From the NCBI GenBank assembly GCA_902826835.1, contig CADEGH010000025.1, positions 20,481-84,480 of the forward strand: 64,000 bases of DNA, read 5' to 3'. The stretch is from an uncultured bacterium (GTDB lineage Bacteria; Planctomycetota; GCA-002687715). Position numbers and translations under genes: made by a program. Positions within the stretch are counted from its first letter, which is position 1, and the number at the start of each line of letters is the position of its first letter. Shown here piece after piece: positions 26,289 to 35,241 of the stretch. The notes under the pieces are model-generated. The model worked only from the letters and a program-made list of their open reading frames with translations. It ran no database searches and was not told where the DNA came from.

Positions 26289-27578
26289 ATGCCACAAAGC
26301 GCCGAATGGTTTGCCGAACATCCCTTCGCGAGACTCTCCTTTTCGCGACTGGCGACCTACGAGCGCTGCCCGGCTTGGTACCGGTTCGCATATGTGGATT
26401 GGCACCGCGCCTGGTCGATCCCGGTCCAACGGGTCGGGCATGCGGTCCAGGAAGCGTTGCAGCGGACCTTCGACGCTACCCCGGCCGCCGATGTCACCCT
26501 CGATGCCCTGTCGCAGCGGGCGGGGGAGCGTGCGCTCGCGCACTTCCGCAAGCTGTTTGCGGAGGCCAAAGTCGCCCACGAGGCCGATCCGAACGGCCTT
26601 GGCCCCTTCGATCTCTCGGAGGCCCGTTACGCGGGGTACGTGCGGCGCGGTCTCGAGTGGCACATTGCCGAAGTCGCGGCGCGCCTCGCGCGCCGCCATC
26701 CGCGCACGGGCGCGGCGTTAAGTCTCCCCGAAGCCGCATCGGTCGCGGAGGCTTGGGCCGCCGTGCGTCCGTGGCACGCGGGCGGCGAGCGCGATCTCGA
26801 AGTCGTGCCGGCCGGGCATTTTCAGGGGCAATACGACCTCGTGTACTCGTGGACCGGGGGGAGGCGCATCGTCGACCTCAAGGCCAGTGCGGGGACGAGC
26901 CCGTTTTCGACCGAGATCACCCGGCAGTTGAATTCGTACGCGTGGATGGAGCGCGCGATGGGGCGTGGGCGGCCGGAGGGACTCGAAGCGTGGTTTTTGG
27001 GCAGCGATGCGCCGCGCACTTACGCCGTGCCCTCCGAAGCCGAACTCGACGAATTTGCCGCCGACCTGAATCGACTCTTGGAGCGGAGCATTCCCGAGGA
27101 AGAGGGAGCCCGGGCGGACCCGACCGCGTTCGAGCCCGATCCGGCGCCCCTCGCTCACTATCCGCCCCAAAATGGCGATCCCTCGGCGTGGTGCCAGTAC
27201 TGTCCGGCGGCCTACTCCTGTCCGCGCGTGAAGCGGGTCGTTCCCGAAGCGCCCGCGGACGACGCCCCGATTCTCCAAGGCATGGTGCTCGGCGTGGGCG
27301 AGGCCCGCATGGGGAAGAAACTGGAACGGCGCTTCACCCTCGTGAACTCGCAGGGCACTCAATCGCAGAAGTGGGCCGAAGCGGACTTGGCGCGGTTCTT
27401 CCCCGCCGGATTCCGCGCCGGAGCCACCGTGCGCATCGAGGGACTCAAACCCTGGCGCCCGCCCGGTGGTGGCTTCGTGCGGTTCTATCCTCAAGCGCAA
27501 ACGCGCCTGACTCTTCTTTCGGCGGCACCCGCGGTGGCGTCACCGGATCCGGACACTCTTTCGGAGTCATCCTCATGA
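26289..27578 (+). CDS. PD-(D/E)XK nuclease with Fe-S cysteines (Cas4/RecB-like)
   Basis: 429 residues. N-terminal LSFSRLATYERCPAWYRF is the PDDEXK_1/AddB-type opening with the first cysteine. The catalytic core is GQYDLVYSW...RIVDLKA (about 180-200; Asp and Asp-X-Lys) with QLNSYAWM as the following QxxxY motif. The other three cluster cysteines are in WCQYCPAAYSCPR (about 295-305), the Cas4/AddB 4Fe-4S pattern. The last 110 residues look like an OB fold (GVGEARMGKKLERRFTLVN...VRIEGLKPW). Likely a DNA exonuclease in repair. Its stop overlaps the M28 peptidase start (ATGA at 27575-27578). A link to the nearby cmr6 relic is possible but unsupported. Confidence 0.85.
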   Translation: MPQSAEWFAEHPFARLSFSRLATYERCPAWYRFAYVDWHRAWSIPVQRVGHAVQEALQRTFDATPAADVTLDALSQRAGERALAHFRKLFAEAKVAHEADPNGLGPFDLSEARYAGYVRRGLEWHIAEVAARLARRHPRTGAALSLPEAASVAEAWAAVRPWHAGGERDLEVVPAGHFQGQYDLVYSWTGGRRIVDLKASAGTSPFSTEITRQLNSYAWMERAMGRGRPEGLEAWFLGSDAPRTYAVPSEAELDEFAADLNRLLERSIPEEEGARADPTAFEPDPAPLAHYPPQNGDPSAWCQYCPAAYSCPRVKRVVPEAPADDAPILQGMVLGVGEARMGKKLERRFTLVNSQGTQSQKWAEADLARFFPAGFRAGATVRIEGLKPWRPPGGGFVRFYPQAQTRLTLLSAAPAVASPDPDTLSESSS

Positions 27579-29254
27579 GACCTTCCCCCCTGGTCTGGAC
27601 GTGGCTCGTGTTCGTCGCTCTTTCGATGGCGGCGTGGGCCCAAGAAACGGTAGTGGCGACGCCTCCGGCCGCCGCGGCAGCATCCACGGAAGCCGAAGTC
27701 GTGGCCGCGCTCATCGACGAGGGATTGAATCGATCCCAAGTGATGGAGCATCTGGACTACCTCGTCAATCGCATCGGTCCGCGGCTCACCAGCTCCGACA
27801 AACTCACCACCGCTTGCGAGTGGGCCCGCGATCAACTGCAAAGCTGGGGATGGGACGCGAGACTCGAACCCTGGGGCACCTTCCCGGTGGGATTCAATCG
27901 CGGCTCGTGGTCGGGGCGCATGATCGCGCCGGAATCCCTGTCCCTCACGATTGGCACCGCTGCGTGGTCCGCCGGAACCAAGGGCCGCATGAAGGGCCCA
28001 GCGATCCTCGCCCCCATGACCGACCAGGATTTGGCCTCGAAGGCGCGCTACGCCGGGCATTGGGTGCTCGTGCCCGCGCGTGAATTCGACCCAGCAACTC
28101 CCGACCTCCGCGATCGCCGCCGCGACTTCCTCAAGGACGCCGGGATCCTCGGCCTCGTGAGCTCGACCGGCGGACCGCTGGTCAGGACCGGCGGAAATTA
28201 CGACATCTCCTACGACCGCTTGCCCACCGACATCCGCATCAACGTGATCGAAGAGCACTTCCTCGTGATGCGCAAACACTTGGAAGCCGGCACTCCGGTC
28301 GAACTCGAATTCGACATCCGCAATCACTTCAAGAAAGGCCCGATCCAGCTCTACAACGTCGTCGCCGACCTCAAGGGCACGGAAAAGCCGGACGAGTACG
28401 TGATCTTCGGAGGGCACATCGACTCGTGGGACGGCGCCGCCGGCACCACCGACAACGGCACCGGCACTTCGAGCTCCCTCGAAGCCGCGCGCATCCTCGC
28501 CAAAGTCGGGGCGCGGGGGAAACGCACCATTCGCATCATGCTTTGGAGCGGTGAAGAGCAGGGTCTGCTCGGATCCGCGGCGTGGGTGAAAGCCAATCAA
28601 GACGTGCTGCCGAAGGTCTCGGCGGTGTACGTGCACGACGGCGGCACCAACTACGTCTCCGGCATCGGCGGCACCAAGGCGCAGATCGACGACTTCAAGA
28701 AGGTCTTCGCCCCCGTGTTCACACTGTCGCCCGACATGAAGTTCAGTGTCAACGAGGTCGAAGGCCTGAGCGGGGGCGGCAGTGATCACGGCTCTTTCCT
28801 CGCGATGGGCGTGCCCGGCTTCTTTTGGAACCAGTCCGGCCGATCCGACTACTTTTACGGCTGGCACACGCAGTACGACACCTACGACATCGCGATTCCG
28901 GACTACCAGCGTCACACCGCGACGGTCGTGGCGGTGGGAGCGTACGGCACCGCGAATCTCGATGGTCTCCTCTCGCGCGAAAACATGCGCAGCGCCAACG
29001 AGGCGCCGATGAGTCGCCGCCGCCTCGGGGCCAACTTCAAAGAGGACACGCTGATCGTGGAAAGCCTGGCCGACGGCTCGGTCGCCGCGAAGGCGGGCGT
29101 GCAGGCCGGCGACATCCTGGTCAGCGTCGACGGAGTCAAGCTCGAAAGCCGCTTCTCCTTGCGCGCCCAAGTGAGCCGCGGGGACGCAAAGAAGACCCTG
29201 GTGGTGAAGCGTAAAGACCAGGAGGTCGCGCTCACCATCGAATTCGAGCGCTGA
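27575..29254 (+). CDS. Exported M28 metallopeptidase with PDZ domain
   Basis: 559 residues. The start at 27575 gives a signal peptide (MRPSPLVWTWLVFVALSMAAWAQ) and overlaps the nuclease stop. A PA-type insert occupies roughly 130-215. The M28 zinc core has GGHIDSWDG (His, about 279), TTDNGTG (Asp), WSGEEQGLLGS (Glu-Glu), VHDGGTNY (Asp) and YGWHTQYDTYD (His), so all ligands of a co-catalytic dizinc aminopeptidase are present. A PDZ domain ends the protein (about 478-559; GVQAGDILVSVDGVKL). Probably a periplasmic or secreted aminopeptidase or glutamate-carboxypeptidase-like enzyme used in peptide scavenging. Fully intact. Confidence 0.9.
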   Translation: MRPSPLVWTWLVFVALSMAAWAQETVVATPPAAAAASTEAEVVAALIDEGLNRSQVMEHLDYLVNRIGPRLTSSDKLTTACEWARDQLQSWGWDARLEPWGTFPVGFNRGSWSGRMIAPESLSLTIGTAAWSAGTKGRMKGPAILAPMTDQDLASKARYAGHWVLVPAREFDPATPDLRDRRRDFLKDAGILGLVSSTGGPLVRTGGNYDISYDRLPTDIRINVIEEHFLVMRKHLEAGTPVELEFDIRNHFKKGPIQLYNVVADLKGTEKPDEYVIFGGHIDSWDGAAGTTDNGTGTSSSLEAARILAKVGARGKRTIRIMLWSGEEQGLLGSAAWVKANQDVLPKVSAVYVHDGGTNYVSGIGGTKAQIDDFKKVFAPVFTLSPDMKFSVNEVEGLSGGGSDHGSFLAMGVPGFFWNQSGRSDYFYGWHTQYDTYDIAIPDYQRHTATVVAVGAYGTANLDGLLSRENMRSANEAPMSRRRLGANFKEDTLIVESLADGSVAAKAGVQAGDILVSVDGVKLESRFSLRAQVSRGDAKKTLVVKRKDQEVALTIEFER

Positions 29255-29265
29255 GAGGAGATCGG

Positions 29266-30783
29266 GTGAGTCCCCACGAGTCGGAGATTGTCGCGGCGGT
29301 CGACCTCGGGTCGAACAGCTTCCACATGATCGTGGCCCGGGCCATGGATCGGGAGCCGATCGTCATCGACCGCTTGCGCGATCCGGTGCGCCTCGGTGGC
29401 GGACTCCAAGAAGACGGTTCGCTGAGCGAAGACGCCCAGCTTCGGGCCATCGCTTCGCTGAAGCGCTTCGCCGAGCGCTTGCGCGGACACCCCCGCGCCC
29501 GCGTGCGTGCGGTCGGCACCAACACCTTCCGCAAAGCGAAGAACTCCCGCCGCTTCGTGGCCAAGTGCGAGGCGGCGTTGGGCTTTCCGATCGAGGTGAT
29601 CGCCGGACGAGAAGAGGCGCGCCTGATTTACCTCGGCGTGGCGCACACCGAGACCTCCGAAATGGGCCGCCGCCTCGTCGTCGACATTGGCGGCGGCTCG
29701 ACCGAGTGCATTCTCGGAGAGGGCTTTGAGGCGCTCCAGACCGAGAGCCTCGACATGGGCTGTGTCGCCTACAGCCAGCGGTTTTTCGGCGACGGGCGCA
29801 TCACCCGCGAGGGCTTCCGCGACGCCGAACTCGCGGCCCGCCGCGAAGTCCAGACGATGGAGCGGCAGTTTCGCACCCTGGGGTGGGAGAGTTGTCTCGG
29901 GGCGTCCGGCACGATCACCGCGATTGCCGAGGTGGCGGTCGAACAGGGGTGGTCAAAAGCGGGGATCAGCCGCGCGTCGCTCCGACTCTTGAAGAAGGAA
30001 CTGTTGCGGGCGGAGCGCATCGACGCCATCGCGCTCAAGGGACTCAAAGCGGATCGGGCCGCCGTGTTGCCCGGAGGACTATCCATCCTGCGCGCGATCT
30101 TCGACGCGCTCGAAATCAAGCGGATGCACCCGGCGAGTGGAGCCTTGCGAGAGGGAGTGCTTTACGACCTGCTCGGACGTCTGCGCCACGAAGACGGTCG
30201 CGAGGCCACGGTGCGCCGGTTTTGCGAACGTTTGCGAGTCGATCTCGATCAAGCGGCGCGGGTCGAACGCACCGCGGCCGGCATGCTCCGGCAAGTCACA
30301 GCGGAGTGGCAGCTCTCCGATGCCACGCAGCGCCAAATGCTGACGTGGGCGGCCCGCGTGCACGAAGCAGGGATGGTGGTCTCCTACTCGGGCTACCAGA
30401 AGCACGGCGCGTACTTGCTCCAGAATTCCGATCTCGCCGGATTTTCCACCGATGAGCAGGAAGTGCTTGCCGCCATCGTGCGCGGGCACCGGCGGCGCTT
30501 GGACCCGGACGTATTTTCGATTCTCCCGCCCACGTGGGTCGAGCCCGCCTTCCGGCTCTCGATCCTCCTTCGCCTGGCCGTGGTTCTGAATCGTGCACGC
30601 TCCCCGAGGCCGCTGCCGACCTTGCGCCTGGCCGTGAAGGGAGAACGAGGCCTCTCCCTCACTTTCCCCCCCGGCTGGATCGAACATCACTCGCTGGTCG
30701 AGGCCGACCTGGAAGAGGAGCGCGACCTTCTCTCCGAAGTCGGCATCACCCTCGAAGTCGTGCACCGCGAACTCGAGTCCTGA
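29266..30783 (+). CDS. Ppx/GppA exopolyphosphatase/guanosine pentaphosphatase
   Basis: 505 residues with GTG start at 29266 after GAGAGGAG. ASKHA-fold motifs are clear: AAVDLGSNSFHMIVAR (phosphate 1), VRAVGTNTFRKAKN, EVIAGREEARLIYLG (with catalytic Glu), LVVDIGGGSTE (phosphate 2) and ALREGVLYDLLGR. The C-terminal 190 residues are the HD-like helical domain seen in the long Ppx/GppA forms (HEAGMVVSYSGYQKHGAYLLQNSDL). It hydrolyses polyphosphate from the ends and/or pppGpp. PPK1, which makes polyphosphate, is encoded 10 kb away, so both arms of polyphosphate turnover lie in the window although not in one operon. Confidence 0.93.
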   Translation: MSPHESEIVAAVDLGSNSFHMIVARAMDREPIVIDRLRDPVRLGGGLQEDGSLSEDAQLRAIASLKRFAERLRGHPRARVRAVGTNTFRKAKNSRRFVAKCEAALGFPIEVIAGREEARLIYLGVAHTETSEMGRRLVVDIGGGSTECILGEGFEALQTESLDMGCVAYSQRFFGDGRITREGFRDAELAARREVQTMERQFRTLGWESCLGASGTITAIAEVAVEQGWSKAGISRASLRLLKKELLRAERIDAIALKGLKADRAAVLPGGLSILRAIFDALEIKRMHPASGALREGVLYDLLGRLRHEDGREATVRRFCERLRVDLDQAARVERTAAGMLRQVTAEWQLSDATQRQMLTWAARVHEAGMVVSYSGYQKHGAYLLQNSDLAGFSTDEQEVLAAIVRGHRRRLDPDVFSILPPTWVEPAFRLSILLRLAVVLNRARSPRPLPTLRLAVKGERGLSLTFPPGWIEHHSLVEADLEEERDLLSEVGITLEVVHRELES

Positions 30784-30829
30784 GGCCCACCGCGCTCCGC
30801 CTCCCTTGGCTCCAAGCTATCGTGGGCCC

Positions 30830-31657
30830 ATGAGAATCCTCCCACTGATCCTGAGTGTGCTGGTCGTCGCAGTGGCGGCGTACAGTCAAGAACCGAAGGC
30901 GCCGGCGATTCCGAGTCCCACTGGGCCGATCGACGAAGCGGCCTTCAAAGCCCTGCACGAACTGAAGGGTGAGAAAGCGCCGCCGCTGAAGGGGGCCATG
31001 ATCGAGCTCGGTCAGGAGAAGGCGTATCTGAGCTTGCCCAAAGACGGCAAGACTCCGCTGCCGGCGGTGATCCTCATTCACGAGTGGTGGGGTTTGAACG
31101 ACCACGTCAAACACTGGGCGGACCGCCTGGCAGCGGAAGGTTACGCCGCCCTCGCGGTCGACCTCTATGGGGGGGTGGTCGCCACCACCGCCGACCAGGC
31201 GATGGAAGCGATGAAAAAAGTGGATGCGGCCAAGTCCCTCACCACGATGCAGGCGGCCTACGCCTGTCTGGCGGAGGATCCACGGATCCTGGCGAAGAAG
31301 CGGGCCACGATGGGGTGGTGTTTCGGCGGTACCCAGTCGCTGAAGTTCGCGATTGCCGAGCCTACCCTGAATGCGGCCGTCATTTATTATGGTCGCCTCA
31401 CCGCGGAGTCGGAGGATCTGGCCAAGATCAAGGCGAAGGTCTGTGGCGTGTTCGGGACCAAGGACCGCTCGATTCCCAATCCGTCCGTCGACGATTTCGA
31501 GAACACCCTGAAGGCGAACGAGATCGAAAACGAGATCTACCGCTACGACGCCGAACACGCGTTCGCGAATCCCTCCAATCCCCGCTACGACACCAAGTGC
31601 GCGGGGGAGGCGTGGGAGAAAGTGAAGGCCTTCCTCGCGAAGGCGCTCCAAGGTTAG
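30830..31657 (+). CDS. Exported dienelactone-hydrolase family protein
   Basis: 275 residues with signal peptide (MRILPLILSVLVVAVAAYSQ). The alpha/beta-hydrolase core has VILIHEWWGLNDHVKHWADRLA (the DLH Glu region), the nucleophile elbow GWCFGG with Cys (about residue 164), GTKDRSIP (Asp) and DAEHAFANP (His), giving the Cys-Asp-His triad typical of DLH. The exported location is common for this subgroup in environmental bacteria and suggests an esterase or lactonase with unknown substrate, not a chlorocatechol pathway enzyme. Its TAG stop overlaps the stop of the convergent membrane-protein gene by four bases. Confidence 0.88.
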   Translation: MRILPLILSVLVVAVAAYSQEPKAPAIPSPTGPIDEAAFKALHELKGEKAPPLKGAMIELGQEKAYLSLPKDGKTPLPAVILIHEWWGLNDHVKHWADRLAAEGYAALAVDLYGGVVATTADQAMEAMKKVDAAKSLTTMQAAYACLAEDPRILAKKRATMGWCFGGTQSLKFAIAEPTLNAAVIYYGRLTAESEDLAKIKAKVCGVFGTKDRSIPNPSVDDFENTLKANEIENEIYRYDAEHAFANPSNPRYDTKCAGEAWEKVKAFLAKALQG

Positions 31658-32367
31658 GCCGCGCCGCCCCGCGAGCGAAGCCGCAGGCTCAGGGGGCCAA
31701 ACTCGGTTTCGATGAAGTCCAACACCGCGAAGAGGAAGGTGCCGACTCCGACCATTTCGAGGATCTCCTCGGCCGCCACGAAGAGGGGGAGGAGCGGGCG
31801 TCCCGGCACATTGCGACTGTAATAGCCGGTGATCAATTCCATTCCGATCGCGCCAAATACGTAGAGGACCGCACTGAGGGCGGTGAGGATTCGGGTCTTC
31901 GCGGGCAATCGCCACCAAAAGCGCAGCAGCACGAGGGAGAGGAGGAGGGCGAGGGCGGCATAGGGCAGCACCCACCCGATGTAGCGCAGGAACTGGCTCT
32001 GGTGCACCCGGCGCAGGGGGGCGACGGTGAGTTCGTGGATCTGCGACGCTTCATCCGCCGAGAGAAACAGGAAGAGCACGCCGAGGAACACCCAGGTCTT
32101 CGCGAAGGCTCGTCCGGCCGACCGGGAGAGGATCGCCGCGCCGAGGCAGGCGAGAGCGGCGGACCCGAGGAGCAGCGATGAGAACCAGGTGGGGATATTG
32201 CCCTCCTCACCCAGTCCGAAGAGAGGAACGAGGCCTCCGAGGCTCACTCTGCCCAGGACATGGATCGAAAAGAGTGTCCCGAGGTGGGCGAGGACGATCA
32301 GCCCGAACAGCCAGAGAAGCGGGCGAAACCAACGGGTGGGGCGGATTTCCAGGTCCAAACGAAGCAC
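31654..32367 (-). CDS. Polytopic membrane protein of unknown function
   Basis: 237 residues with six or seven hydrophobic segments: about 14-38, 60-82, 88-108 (WVFLGVLFLFLSADEASQIHE), 128-150, 160-182 and 198-215. The short conserved-looking LSADEASQIHELTV after the third segment places acidic residues and a His at the membrane face. Starts at ATG 32367. Convergent with, and overlapping, the DLH gene. No family recognised with confidence; the pattern is like small uncharacterised integral proteins of Planctomycetes. Confidence 0.7.
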   Translation of the reverse strand: MLRLDLEIRPTRWFRPLLWLFGLIVLAHLGTLFSIHVLGRVSLGGLVPLFGLGEEGNIPTWFSSLLLGSAALACLGAAILSRSAGRAFAKTWVFLGVLFLFLSADEASQIHELTVAPLRRVHQSQFLRYIGWVLPYAALALLLSLVLLRFWWRLPAKTRILTALSAVLYVFGAIGMELITGYYSRNVPGRPLLPLFVAAEEILEMVGVGTFLFAVLDFIETEFGPLSLRLRSRGGAA

Positions 32368-32463
32368 TCCGGGGGGTGGTGTCGAAGACTATCCCCGAGA
32401 AGTCCGCAGAAACACCTCCACTCGGCCGAAGGCTCGATATCCTGACTCCAGAGCCCACTTTCC

Positions 32464-35229
32464 ATGACCCTCTCCGCCTCCAAGATTGGCCCTGCGATTT
32501 TCACCACCGCTTTGGCCCTCGGCCTTGCAGCCTCGCTCGTGGCCCAGCCGGTGAACTCCGCCGCGGCCACACTTCTCGTGGGCGGCAGTTCCGGAATGGT
32601 GTCGGCTCCGGCTGCCACTCTTCTCCCGCTGGTCCTCCGGGGTGCCCCCGGTCAGCCGGTGTTTCTGATCGCGGGCGGCGCGGGGGGCAGCCCGCTCGTC
32701 GTTCCCGGTCTCGGATCGATCGGGCCGGCGCTCCCGTGGACGGTTGTATTGGACGGCCTGACCCCCGGTAATCCGCTCCTCGCGACGTCGTTCTTGGATC
32801 CCGTCCTGGGGGAACTGGCGCTGACCCGCCGGGTCGGCGCCGCTCCCGAGATGATCCAAGCAGCGGTCGGCGATCCTGGCTCCGCCTTCGGACTGAGCCT
32901 CACCGCGTGGACGACGATCACCCCGACGCCACCATCCCCGGTGCCGAACGCGGTCCCGCGTATTGCCCGCAGCCCCTACCTCGAACGTCCGTCTCCCAAT
33001 TCCATCCTGCTCACCTTCCGCTACGCGACGAGCGCGCCGGTCACGGTGGACGTCGGCACGGACGGAGTGACTTGGCCCTCGAGTTTTGCCGGCGTCGGCA
33101 ACGCCATCGAACATTCGATCGCGATCAGCGGCCTCGCCGCCGACACAGAATATCGGTACCGGCTCCGCTCGGGAGCGAGCGTGGTGCTCGACGGTCCCGC
33201 GCTGCGCTTTCGCACCGCGCCGAATCCCGGCAGCACGGACCTCATCCGCTTCGCGGCGTTCGGGGATTCCGGCAGCAACGAATCTCCGGAGACGATCCTC
33301 GCCACCGCCCTCTACGAGGATCCGCGGCCGCTCGATTTGGTACTCCACCTCGGGGACCTCGTCTATCCCGAGGGCCAACTCCAGTATTACGACGACGCGT
33401 TTTTCCTCCCGTACCAGGGGTTGCTGGGCCAGGTCACCTTTTCGACGGTGCCCGGCAATCACGATTACACCACGAGCTCGGGCAGCGCGTACTTCGCGAC
33501 CTGGCATTCGCCGGAAACGGTGCCCGGAGTCGAGACCTACTACTCGTTCGATTGGGGGCAGATTCACTTCGCGGCCATCGACTCGGAATTGAGTCTCGTC
33601 CCGGGATCTCCGATGTTGACGTGGCTCGCGCAGGACCTCGCCCAATCGACGCAGCCGTGGAAACTCGTGTACTTCCACAGTGCGCCCTACAGCGGCGGCA
33701 CTCACTCCGATGATCTCGACGTGCGGGCCCTGGTGGTTCCGATCGTCGAGGCCGCCAACGTCGATCTCGTGCTGACCGGCCACTCCCACGTCATGGAACG
33801 CACGTTCCTCTTGCGCAACCACGGCATCGTGCAGAGCCACGTACGGGATTACGACAAGTCCCAGGGGCAATTGGGCACGCTTTATTGTGTGTCGGGGGCG
33901 GGTGGCGGACACGCCGGTTATTTGGACACCAATCCCAACCATCCGCTGATGGCCTGGCAGCTCGGTGGCACCAAGGGAGTGCTGCTGTTGGAAGTGAAGG
34001 GTGGGTTGCTGCGCGGCCGCTATGTGGATCCCACGGGCGCCGAACTCGATCGATTCAGTTTGCGCAAGAGTGCCGATCAAGAACCGCCCCGCCTGGTCCG
34101 AGCTCGCACCCATTCCACGGCGTTCGAAGTGGTGCTTTCGTTCGACGAGCCCGTCGAAGACTCCGCACTCGCCACGGGGGCCCTCTCCCTCGGTAACTAC
34201 CTACTCGACGGAACGGTTCCTCCGAGTTCCGCGGCGCTGAGTGCGGACGGGCGCGACGTCACGCTCCGTTTTCCGTCGCTCCGTCACCTCGAGAACCACA
34301 CCATCCTCGGGATGAACGTGCGGGACCTCGCGCAAAACCCCATGGCGGCCACCGTCCTTCCGGTGGAGGACGACCCTTGGCAGACGATCCTGCCGCGAGG
34401 GGCCACCTGGCGCTACCGCGCGCAGGCCGGAGCGGCGCTTGGTGGATGGCAAACCCGCGACTTCGACGATTCGACGTGGTCGCAGGGCCCGGCTCCGTTG
34501 GGCTACGGGGCTCCGACGCTGAATATCGCGACGCCCCTGCTCGTGCAGGGCATCGTGGCGACCGCCTATTGCCGCCACGAGTTCCATATCGATGATCCGG
34601 CCGAAGTCACCGACTTCCGATTGCGGCTCAACTACGACGACGGCTGTGTCGTGTTCCTGAACGGAGTCGAGATCGCGCGGAGGGGAGTGCCCATCGGTCA
34701 AGCGTCCGGAACGCTCGCGCGGGGCCACGAATCGGGGACCTTCGAGCCCTTCACGCTGACCAACGCCCGGCGCTACCTCGGGCCGGGGCGCAACGTGCTC
34801 GCGGTCGAAGTCCACAACACCACCCTCACGAGCAGCGACCTCGTCTGGGACGGTGAAGTGCAGATTCGCGGGCCCAGGCCGCCGATCCGGATCTACGTGA
34901 ATGGGGCGAAGGGCGACGATGCGGTCTCTCTGGCCGCGGTCTCGGTGGCGACGCCGCTGGATTTTGTCGTCGAAACGAGCCCCAATCTGCCAGTGGCCCC
35001 GCTCCACCTTCTGGTCTCGCTCGCGATCGAGGGGCGGCAGGGGCTGTTGCCGCTCCTGACACCGCCTGCCTCGACGCTCACCGTCGGCCTTCCCGATACC
35101 CAGGGCCGCGTGGCGTGGTCCTTGCCACCGCTGCCACCGGCTTTGGTGGGATTCGAGGTCTTTGTGCAGGCGGTGAGCGGAGCGTCGCCGCATCCGAGCG
35201 CGGCGTGGAGACTCGCCTTCGCACCCTGA
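32464..35229 (+). CDS. Exported purple-acid-phosphatase-like multidomain metallophosphoesterase
   Basis: 921 residues. Signal peptide (ends SLVAQ). Residues 30-150 resemble the recurrent beta module (MIQAAVGDP...FGLSLTAW), here N-terminal. A fibronectin-like purple acid phosphatase N-domain follows (about 160-255). The calcineurin-like domain (about 255-500) has AFGDSG, LGDLVYPEGQ, GNHDY, YFHSAPYSGG and GHSHVMER, all metal ligands present. Next come an Ig-like domain (about 540-630), a galactose-binding jelly roll (about 640-800; LRLNYDDGCVVFLNGVEI) and a C-terminal module copy (FEVFVQAVSG...AAWRLAF). Likely a secreted phosphatase for phosphorus acquisition. 12 bases separate it from the convergent phosphoesterase. 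Confidence 0.88.
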   Translation: MTLSASKIGPAIFTTALALGLAASLVAQPVNSAAATLLVGGSSGMVSAPAATLLPLVLRGAPGQPVFLIAGGAGGSPLVVPGLGSIGPALPWTVVLDGLTPGNPLLATSFLDPVLGELALTRRVGAAPEMIQAAVGDPGSAFGLSLTAWTTITPTPPSPVPNAVPRIARSPYLERPSPNSILLTFRYATSAPVTVDVGTDGVTWPSSFAGVGNAIEHSIAISGLAADTEYRYRLRSGASVVLDGPALRFRTAPNPGSTDLIRFAAFGDSGSNESPETILATALYEDPRPLDLVLHLGDLVYPEGQLQYYDDAFFLPYQGLLGQVTFSTVPGNHDYTTSSGSAYFATWHSPETVPGVETYYSFDWGQIHFAAIDSELSLVPGSPMLTWLAQDLAQSTQPWKLVYFHSAPYSGGTHSDDLDVRALVVPIVEAANVDLVLTGHSHVMERTFLLRNHGIVQSHVRDYDKSQGQLGTLYCVSGAGGGHAGYLDTNPNHPLMAWQLGGTKGVLLLEVKGGLLRGRYVDPTGAELDRFSLRKSADQEPPRLVRARTHSTAFEVVLSFDEPVEDSALATGALSLGNYLLDGTVPPSSAALSADGRDVTLRFPSLRHLENHTILGMNVRDLAQNPMAATVLPVEDDPWQTILPRGATWRYRAQAGAALGGWQTRDFDDSTWSQGPAPLGYGAPTLNIATPLLVQGIVATAYCRHEFHIDDPAEVTDFRLRLNYDDGCVVFLNGVEIARRGVPIGQASGTLARGHESGTFEPFTLTNARRYLGPGRNVLAVEVHNTTLTSSDLVWDGEVQIRGPRPPIRIYVNGAKGDDAVSLAAVSVATPLDFVVETSPNLPVAPLHLLVSLAIEGRQGLLPLLTPPASTLTVGLPDTQGRVAWSLPPLPPALVGFEVFVQAVSGASPHPSAAWRLAFAP

Positions 35230-35241
35230 GCGAGTCGGCGG

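Noticed and set aside
26306..27574. Long open frame upstream of the M28 peptidase start, overlapping the nuclease
   Set aside because: It is an Arg-rich out-of-frame reading of the nuclease gene; the signal peptide and ATGA overlap fix the peptidase start at 27575.
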